From NCBI GenBank assembly GCA_905233345.1, contig CAJODQ010000002.1, positions 19,861-83,860 of the forward strand: a stretch of DNA of 64,000 nucleotides, written 5' to 3'. Position 1 is the first letter of the stretch. Each line of letters opens with the position of its first letter. Source of the DNA: an uncultured Bacteroidales bacterium. Its GTDB lineage: Bacteria; Bacteroidota; Bacteroidia; Bacteroidales; UBA932. Positions 58,363-64,000 of the stretch are shown here, one piece after another. Under the pieces are notes generated by a model, which was given only the letters and a program-made list of their open reading frames with translations, was not told the origin of the DNA and ran no database searches. The translations under genes were made by a program, and so were the position numbers.

Positions 58363-60354
58363 ATGAATTGCAATTTCAATTGTAGTCAATGTGAACTGGC
58401 CGTGAAGGGAAGCAAGCGCATCGTGGTCGATGTCATCGGTCACGAGCCCGAGGGCGGGATGTTGTCCTTTTCAGGTCGGCGACAATTGACGGTCGAGTTC
58501 GGGGAATATGTCATCTGCTTCGTGAACTTTTGCGGAGACAATGTCCACATTGGCAGGAAGATCCTCTCCAACAAACCTTCCGTGGTATTGGACATCATTG
58601 ATTCGATGTCCCTGGAGCACAGCCTCAGGCTCACGTCCAGGCTGATTGATATGGATTGCAGGGCCGTGCTCGCCTTTTCCGGTTACGACCGCCTTCTGAC
58701 TACCGGGCATTCTCTGGATTACGAGACCCTCGGCGAAATGATGGGCTTTTCGGCAACGGTTTTGGATACGACCGAGGAGAGTTTCAGCAGGCTTCTTTCC
58801 CTGATCGTCGACACCTACTGCCAGCCGGTCAAGAAACACGTGCACGTGCCCTATGGCCAGGATGTGGACAAGGCCATTGAGCGGATCACCGCGGTGATTG
58901 CTGATTCGCCCGGGCTTTCCGACAGTTACCACGACCGGTACCTGGCCGTCCGCCTGCTGGAGGACCCGCAATACATTTCCCCGATCCTGGAAAGATATCC
59001 CATGTCATCCCGGATTGTGGAAACCGCCCGCGCAGAATCCGAAGTCCTTTCCCGGCAGCTCGGCGAAAGCCCTGAATCCCTGATCCGGAAAGCGCGTCAC
59101 GGTTATATCCACGGCGCACTGGTCGAAACCCTCCGCCACAGTTCAGACAATTCGGACCATACACTCCTGCAAAAAATAGACGCCGTCCTGACCAACCGCG
59201 TGATCGGTCTCCCGTTGCTTCTTGTGGTCCTTTTCCTGGTCTTCGAAGCCACCTTTACCCTCGGCGCCCTGCCGCAGCAGTGGATCGAAGACGGCGTGGA
59301 GCTCCTGTGCGCCTGGCTGACGGACGTGCTGCCTTCCGGCTGGCTGACCAGCCTGCTGGTCGACGGCGTCGTGCAAGGCTGCGGTGCCGTCATTTCCTTC
59401 CTTCCCAACATCTTCATCCTCTTTGTTTTGCTTTCCTTGTTGGAGGATACCGGTTATATGGCCAGGGCGGCCTTCCTGATGGACAAGATCATGCACAGGA
59501 TCGGCCTTCACGGCAGGTCGTTCGTGCCGATGCTGCTCGGTTTCGGATGCAACGTACCGGCCATTATGGCCGCCAAGTCCATAGACAATCCGAAAGACAG
59601 GACGCTGACGATGCTGATGATCCCGTTTATGTCGTGTTCTGCCAGAATCCCGGTATATCTGCTGTTTGTCGGCGCCTTTTTCTCCCACTGCAAGGCCCTG
59701 GTGATGATGGGGATTTACCTGGCCGGCGTGCTGCTGTCGATCCTTTTCGCCATCGTGATGAAGCGGACGAAGTGGTTCCGGAAGGAAGCTGACGATTACG
59801 TGTCGGAACTTCCCGCATTCCGCAAACCCGCGCTGAGAAGTACCTGGAACCACGTATGGGAAAGGACATCGGATTATCTTCACAAGATTACGACGGTCAT
59901 CCTGGCGGCATCGGTCATTATCTGGGCACTGGAATTTTTCCCGAGGGAGCGGACGATGGACGGAAAATACAAGGAAGAATCTTATCTGTGCGACATTGGA
60001 AAAGGTTTGGAGCCCGTGATGAAGCCGCTGGGTTTCGACTGGAAACTGAACGTCTGCCTTCTTACGGGACTCCCGGCCAAGGAAGCCATTGTCAGCACGA
60101 TGGGCATTCTCTACCATACGGAAGACGACGAGTCTCTCACCCGGGCGATGACCGAAGGGGGGGCTATGAACCAGGCAGTAGCCCTTGCATTCCTCCTGTT
60201 CGTACTGCTGTACTTCCCCTGCGTCGCCACGATTTCGACGCTCCGGAAAGAAGTGGGCTGGAAATGGGCGGCGTTCACAGTCGTCCATTCGCTGGTTCTG
60301 GCCTGGCTGGTTGCTTTTCTGGCCTATCACGTCACCGGTTTCTTCATGGGATAG
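58363..60354 (+). CDS. FeoB-like ferrous iron/metal transporter with degenerate G domain
   Basis: A 663-residue protein whose membrane part is clearly FeoB: PNIFILFVLLSLLEDTGYMARAAFLMD, GFGCNVPAIMAAKSI, MLMIPFMSCSARIPVYLLF and LLTGLPAKEAIVSTMGILY. The N-terminal 170 residues align with the FeoB GTPase only in the middle (VVLDIIDSMSLEHSLRLTSRL for the usual VVNVVDATNLERNLYLT). The P-loop GxxxxGKT is missing, the DLPG motif reads NFCG and the NxxD base-recognition motif reads SGYD. A Cys motif (Cys3, Cys7, Cys10) starts the protein. No feoA is nearby. GATCTTTG ends four bases before the ATG. Identity as FeoB homologue is firm; its energy source is unclear. Confidence 0.88.
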   Translation: MNCNFNCSQCELAVKGSKRIVVDVIGHEPEGGMLSFSGRRQLTVEFGEYVICFVNFCGDNVHIGRKILSNKPSVVLDIIDSMSLEHSLRLTSRLIDMDCRAVLAFSGYDRLLTTGHSLDYETLGEMMGFSATVLDTTEESFSRLLSLIVDTYCQPVKKHVHVPYGQDVDKAIERITAVIADSPGLSDSYHDRYLAVRLLEDPQYISPILERYPMSSRIVETARAESEVLSRQLGESPESLIRKARHGYIHGALVETLRHSSDNSDHTLLQKIDAVLTNRVIGLPLLLVVLFLVFEATFTLGALPQQWIEDGVELLCAWLTDVLPSGWLTSLLVDGVVQGCGAVISFLPNIFILFVLLSLLEDTGYMARAAFLMDKIMHRIGLHGRSFVPMLLGFGCNVPAIMAAKSIDNPKDRTLTMLMIPFMSCSARIPVYLLFVGAFFSHCKALVMMGIYLAGVLLSILFAIVMKRTKWFRKEADDYVSELPAFRKPALRSTWNHVWERTSDYLHKITTVILAASVIIWALEFFPRERTMDGKYKEESYLCDIGKGLEPVMKPLGFDWKLNVCLLTGLPAKEAIVSTMGILYHTEDDESLTRAMTEGGAMNQAVALAFLLFVLLYFPCVATISTLRKEVGWKWAAFTVVHSLVLAWLVAFLAYHVTGFFMG

Positions 60355-60439
60355 AGACCGTCCTGACTATTTCCATTTCTTTTGTGTTGTTGTTCCTCGC
60401 CGGAAGTAGTTTCCCAGCCGGGCCTTACAAGAACGAGCG

Positions 60440-60780
60440 CTAGCGCACCAGCCACTTTTCGGGATCCTGTTTGTCCGTTCCCTTCCAGAGCTGGAAGTGC
60501 AGGGTGGAGGCGTTGCCGTCCGCCTCGAGCGTACCCAGCCTGGTGCCGGTCTCGATCTTCTGTCCGCTCTTGACGCTCACTTTGCCGAGTTTGCAGTACA
60601 GGGTGAAATACTCGCCGTGCTGCACCAGCACGCATTGGTTATAGCCCGGCATGACGATGATCTTGCGGACCTCGCCTGCGAAGACGCTGTAGACGTCGGC
60701 CCCCTTGGTGGTGGAGAAGGTGATGCCGTGGTGTAGACCGGATGGTTGTGGACGCCGAAGCGCTCCTGAAGCATCTCCAT
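60440..60780 (-). pseudogene. M23 (LytM) peptidase remnant, truncated and frameshifted
   Basis: The minus strand encodes the end of an EnvC-like M23 protein: GLHHGITFSTTKGADVYSVF, IVMPGYNQCVLVQHGEYFTLYCKLG, VKSGQKIETGTRLGTLE and STLHFQLWKGTDKQDPEKWLVR, stop at 60440. The matching upstream part, ERFGVHNHPVY, is in another frame (ATG at 60780 to about 60735), so a frameshift lies near 60733-60745. A stop codon (60787-60789) precedes it and all of the N-terminal region is missing. HxH is reduced to HFQ. It follows no intact gene. Confidence 0.75.
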
Positions 60781-60841
60781 GGCAGTTTAAGCTTGCGGCA
60801 GTTTGGCAACATTTTGAGGGTAATTTCTCACCCTGGCGCCA

Positions 60842-60913
60842 TCAGTCAACCATCTCCCGCCGGTCGAGGAAGCGGAAACCGGCGGCTTCCAGGAGATACG
60901 CGGAACGTGGTCG
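60842..60913 (-). pseudogene. C-terminal remnant of an unidentified gene
   Basis: Reading minus strand to the stop at 60842-60844 gives RPRSAYLLEAAGFRFLDRREMVD, which looks like the natural end of a host-type GC-rich gene. A stop codon lies just upstream (60914-60916), at the edge of the AT-rich FISUMP gene, so the rest of the gene is missing. I cannot name the family. It marks a deletion or insertion junction. Confidence 0.4.
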
Positions 60914-60918
60914 TTAGA

Positions 60919-62544
60919 CTATTCCCAGACAGGACGAATGGTCATTCCGGAACAACGATGTGCCGCTCCGAGAGGATCTGTGATATCTAGACTCAAAATA
61001 GAAGCCAGATTAGAATACTTGACATCCAGACTAGAAGACCAATAATAGCCGTATTCTCCTACATTATTCGGTTCATCACAACTAAGCCAAATCCCTGATT
61101 GAGGTAAAAATATCCGGGCGCCATTCAATTTGCTTGTTAATTCAACTCCCCATTGGCCCTTGACATTTTTCCGCGCCATTGTGCAGTTCTCAACCAATTC
61201 TGCGATATCTTCGTAGGTCGGCGTCTTCCAATATCCTCCCAACCTGATGTGTGCGACATCATCTTCAGGATCTAGAACAGTTTTATTATCAACAGGGCCT
61301 CTGTCAGGTTGGAAATTATATTTGTTCAAATGATCCCAGTCTTTCCCCCATTTATAGTTATACTCATTATAGTGATCTTTCGTTGCATTTTCCCCCCAAG
61401 CATAGAAATCTCCACTTTCTTCCGGAGATGAAGCGCCAACATTACAGCTAGCCCAGAGAACGCTCAGCCCTAAGTCAATCGCTTCTTCAGGAATGTTAGT
61501 CTTTGTTGAGAACGTACATACTTGTCCCGTATATTCTCTTCCGTTGATCTTCGAACTTGCAACATAGTAATATGTTACACCTGGTGTGAGTCCGGTCAGA
61601 ACAGCCTTGAAGGAACCGTCCTCGTTGTTTGTGGCTTCAACCCGGGTTCCGTATGCCTTCAACCCTTCTTCACTTTTTTCCGTCTGACTGAAATAGAAGC
61701 ATCCTTCGTGTTCCCAGCTATAGTTTGTTTCGTCTGATTCATATAACGATTGACCACGCAATGTCGCAGTTGTCACAAGCACCCTTGCCGCCTTTACCGA
61801 ATTTGTGCTAACAACAGCATCCAGGGTACTGAAACTGGACACTTCGCTGTAATACGTTTTACCGCCTGCGGTACAGCAAAACACGTAATGATACGTTGAT
61901 GCAAGCTTCAATGAGGCTAATTCAACCGTTATAAGACCTTGTGCTAAATCAAGCTGCGCTTTTTTCTTTTGGCCATTTGCCAACAAAGCATCAAGCGTAC
62001 TTTCTGAATCGCTGTAATAGAAAAGGGCCTCAACAAAAAGATTTGAATCTTCCTCTACGGTTATTGCTGCATTCAAGACAGCCCTTGTCTGCGTGATATT
62101 CGACTCACTCTGTATTTGCATCTGTGAAACAGGGTCTTTGGTATGAAACGACTTGATTTCACCATTAAATACCTGCTGTCCTATTCGCACCAGACAGACA
62201 TAATAGTATGTTGTTCCTATCTGTAGATTCTTGATACTCAATGTCACTTCTGCTCGTTCTACTACTGTACAGACGGATTCTTCTATTCCATACTGTAATA
62301 TACTGGTCAAATCGGGAATGGGGAAGCCTTCTTTCTTCAACACATCCTCTGACACATAGCAGAAACCAGCTCGTGCAAGCGAATTATTGAGATTTAATGC
62401 CGTTGCTGTTCCCTTCAATACTGCGTCTGAATAGGAAATCTGGTCAGCTTCTTTTGTGATACAACTGACATCCAGCATCGGCTCCTCCTGACATGAGCAA
62501 AGAAGAGAAGCCAGCATAAACAGTAATGCAGTTTTTTTTCTCAT
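60919..62544 (-). CDS. Surface lipoprotein with fibronectin/Ig-like repeats and FISUMP-type domain
   Basis: A 541-residue predicted lipoprotein (signal peptide with Cys at 16 and 18). Residues about 25-340 hold three similar beta modules, each ending in a strand like GTTYYYVCLVRIGQQVFNGEIKSFHT, STYHYVFCCTAGGKTYYSEVSSFST, GVTYYYVASSKINGREYTGQVCTFST. Residues about 355-541 are a FISUMP-like domain: IDLGLSVLWASCNVGASSPEESGDFYAWGE, then GYYWSSSLDVKYSNL and CSGMTIRPVWE. Such proteins are variable surface antigens or adhesins in Bacteroidales. The base composition is visibly more AT-rich than the neighbours, hinting at acquisition. Confidence 0.85.
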   Translation of the reverse strand: MRKKTALLFMLASLLCSCQEEPMLDVSCITKEADQISYSDAVLKGTATALNLNNSLARAGFCYVSEDVLKKEGFPIPDLTSILQYGIEESVCTVVERAEVTLSIKNLQIGTTYYYVCLVRIGQQVFNGEIKSFHTKDPVSQMQIQSESNITQTRAVLNAAITVEEDSNLFVEALFYYSDSESTLDALLANGQKKKAQLDLAQGLITVELASLKLASTYHYVFCCTAGGKTYYSEVSSFSTLDAVVSTNSVKAARVLVTTATLRGQSLYESDETNYSWEHEGCFYFSQTEKSEEGLKAYGTRVEATNNEDGSFKAVLTGLTPGVTYYYVASSKINGREYTGQVCTFSTKTNIPEEAIDLGLSVLWASCNVGASSPEESGDFYAWGENATKDHYNEYNYKWGKDWDHLNKYNFQPDRGPVDNKTVLDPEDDVAHIRLGGYWKTPTYEDIAELVENCTMARKNVKGQWGVELTSKLNGARIFLPQSGIWLSCDEPNNVGEYGYYWSSSLDVKYSNLASILSLDITDPLGAAHRCSGMTIRPVWE

Positions 62545-62589
62545 TTTAGTGTAGTTTTATTAAGTTAATTCGTAAAGAGTTATCTCATT

Positions 62590-63891
62590 CTATCGGCCAT
62601 GGTATCCTTTTTCTGGCTCGCCTTCGTAGTACCAGCCGTAAGCATTTTTCTTCCACTTTACTCCCCATTCCTGCTGTTCAGCATTATAATATGGTTCATA
62701 ATCATATAGAATATCATAAGCAAATGAGAAAGAGTCTTCTATTGTTATTTTCTGGATAATATGATTATTTCGACAATACAACACTTTTAACATCCCGCAG
62801 GGAGAAACATCTAAATGTGTTAATAGATTATTAGTACACTCTAAATATTGTAGAGCTACACAATCTGACAAATCAATACTTTCTATTTGATTATCATGGC
62901 AATCTAAACTAAGAAGGTTACCACTTTTATTTATTTTTAACCCTTTTATTTTAGAACATGAGCAATTTAAAAACTTCAAAGATGGGCAATTGTTTACTGA
63001 TATATTATTAATATTACAAGATGTACAGCTGATTTCTTGTAAAGATTGTATATCAGAAAAATTAATCGAATCAACAATAACAAATGAAAGGCCTATGCCT
63101 TTCAATGAATGACACCCTTCAAAATTAATCGGTAATATAGATACCCCGCCACTTACCATGCCATGCATATTCTGCTCTCCTGTGCCAGATAATGCAAACA
63201 CCTCCAAATTGAAGCAGTTTTTTATTGATACATACTTCAGCGAATTGCTTTTTATCGTTAACTCTTGTATAGAGGAGCAATCAGACAAGTCTAACACCTC
63301 CAGGGTTTCTGTAATAATTGATTCTGAAAAATTATTCATTTCTCCCCCCAAATTAGGGCAGTTGAAAGCATAGATACTGATCAGAGGGTTTTCCCTGCAA
63401 AAAAGGGTCTTTAACTGCATGTGATTTGAAATGTCAATAGTAACCAATTGGTTATCAACACAGTACAGAGATGTTATATTAGGGCAATTACTGAGATCCA
63501 ATTCGGTCAATAAATTATGAGAGCACCCTATTTTTCTTAAATTTTTACAATCAGTTAATACAATCTGTTTTAAACGATTTTGAGAACAATACAGATTCCA
63601 TAAAGAATTGCAACCAGATAAATCAAGTCTCTCAATACAATTATTATCGCAGAATAAATCACTTAATAATGGGCAATTCTTGCACTCGAACGTCTCAATT
63701 TGATTATTCTCGCAATTTATTGCTGATAATAATGGACAACTCTTACAATTCAGCAATCTAATTTCATTATTGGCACAGTTACAATAATATAAGGATTCAC
63801 AACCAGACACATCAATCGTATTTATTCTGTTGCCTTCGCACTCGAACCAATTCAATTCCTTAATATTGCTTAACACACAATTGCCAATCAA
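62590..63891 (-). CDS. Cys-rich leucine-rich-repeat protein, 5' end lacking a proper start
   Basis: About 430 residues made of some 19 LRR units of about 20-21 residues with consensus LxxLxCxxNxLxxLDLSxCxx, for example LYCSQNRLKQIVLTDC, IGCSHNLLTELDLSNC and LECTNNLLTHLDVSPC, then a short non-repeat tail ending YYEGEPEKGYHGR. The frame opens after a TAA at 63914-63916 with no ATG and no signal peptide; only TTG (63889-63891) or GTG are available, and the sequence there is already mid-repeat. So it is probably 5'-truncated, or its start lies across a frameshift. Very AT-rich, like its neighbour. Confidence 0.7.
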   Translation of the reverse strand: MIGNCVLSNIKELNWFECEGNRINTIDVSGCESLYYCNCANNEIRLLNCKSCPLLSAINCENNQIETFECKNCPLLSDLFCDNNCIERLDLSGCNSLWNLYCSQNRLKQIVLTDCKNLRKIGCSHNLLTELDLSNCPNITSLYCVDNQLVTIDISNHMQLKTLFCRENPLISIYAFNCPNLGGEMNNFSESIITETLEVLDLSDCSSIQELTIKSNSLKYVSIKNCFNLEVFALSGTGEQNMHGMVSGGVSILPINFEGCHSLKGIGLSFVIVDSINFSDIQSLQEISCTSCNINNISVNNCPSLKFLNCSCSKIKGLKINKSGNLLSLDCHDNQIESIDLSDCVALQYLECTNNLLTHLDVSPCGMLKVLYCRNNHIIQKITIEDSFSFAYDILYDYEPYYNAEQQEWGVKWKKNAYGWYYEGEPEKGYHGR

Positions 63892-63906
63892 ATTATTATT
63901 GGCAAT
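63880..63906. repeat. Inverted repeat at the LRR gene 5' end
   Basis: ATTGCCAAT (63880-63888) and ATTGGCAAT (63898-63906) are perfect nine-base arms around a nine-base AT spacer. It straddles the point where the LRR reading frame begins. The remaining bases to 64000 regain a GC-rich, host-like composition near 63960 and show a short GGGTG/CACCC hairpin (63971-63987) but no gene. Confidence 0.5.
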
Positions 63907-64000
63907 ATATCGTTAAAAACTTAGAAACTGTATAATTTTCAACTCATTACAACAACAATAGCCCGTTTCTGGGTGCCAGAGACACCCGCCGAACGACCTT

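Noticed and set aside
63880..63906. Invertible promoter (phase-variation) site
   Set aside because: The two arms are only nine bases apart, so no useful segment could invert between them, and no invertase gene or promoter orientation signal is visible. Reported only as an inverted repeat.
1..64000. CRISPR array, prophage, insertion sequence or rRNA operon
   Set aside because: No regularly spaced repeats, transposase, integrase, phage structural gene or rRNA sequence was found.

Overview
The window looks like chromosomal DNA from a GC-rich member of the Bacteroidota, most likely an uncultured gut-type Bacteroidales. Evidence: promoters of the Bacteroides type (TTTG/TTG, about 19 bases, TAnnTTTG); long Ala/Glu-tailed S16; DUF4837, LEA14-like and SPOR proteins; NamZ (DUF1343), DUF5009-type acyltransferase, FISUMP-type surface lipoprotein; many Cys-anchored lipoproteins and secreted peptidases. 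No rRNA, CRISPR array, prophage or intact insertion sequence was seen.

Layout. 1-4655: rpsP (cut by the left edge), then a flippase-dut-murF operon and a cyclophilin lipoprotein. 4656-4915: a sigma-54-type promoter followed at once by a terminator, read here as a small RNA gene, then a hairpin-rich tract. 4916-11617: ruvX-def-pgm facing an M23-like/dxr/rseP/DUF4837 operon. 11661-17719: tRNA-Glu with rpsT, radC, upp, miaB, then LEA14-like/SPOR/rpoN/osmC. 17700-22227: M28 peptidase with a membrane partner, a cytoplasmic M3 peptidase and a zinc-ribbon protein. 22349-31061: ssb, cysS, an M48 lipoprotein, the metX-thrA-asd amino-acid operon divergent from an Lrp regulator, then tcdA. 31092-36095: two tRNAs, a second cyclophilin, a secreted M3 peptidase, yqeY and a GH3 hexosaminidase. 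36133-43420: a phosphoribosyltransferase with a cytosine permease, ispF, and a five-gene operon with mutL and tsaC. 43423-50079: rsmE, a DUF5009-like membrane acyltransferase, a phosphoesterase, an S9 peptidase, and an ECF sigma factor with an unusual membrane/beta-barrel partner. 50084-58289: two serpins downstream of a six-gene operon (tsaE, namZ, GH18, ROK kinase, MFS, SIS) that reads as peptidoglycan or chitin amino-sugar salvage. 58363-64000: a FeoB-like transporter whose GTPase motifs are gone, a broken M23 gene, and an AT-rich stretch with a FISUMP lipoprotein and a Cys-rich LRR protein lacking a proper start.

How the genes work together. Housekeeping dominates: envelope assembly (murF, flippase, dxr/ispF, rseP), translation (rpsP, rpsT, def, cysS, tRNAs, tsaC, tsaE, tcdA, miaB, rsmE) and DNA metabolism (dut, ssb, mutL, radC, ruvX). 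A second theme is extracytoplasmic protein and glycan turnover: M3, M28, M48 and S9 peptidases, GH3, GH18, NamZ and two serpins.

Points most worth a second look: the putative sigma-54-driven small RNA; the GTPase-less FeoB; at least nine genes whose -7 box ends only 4-7 bases before the start codon, implying leaderless mRNAs; a covarying REP-like repeat inserted in frame in rsmE; the permease-linked phosphoribosyltransferase; and 10-base phased repeats upstream of a tail-less ssb.
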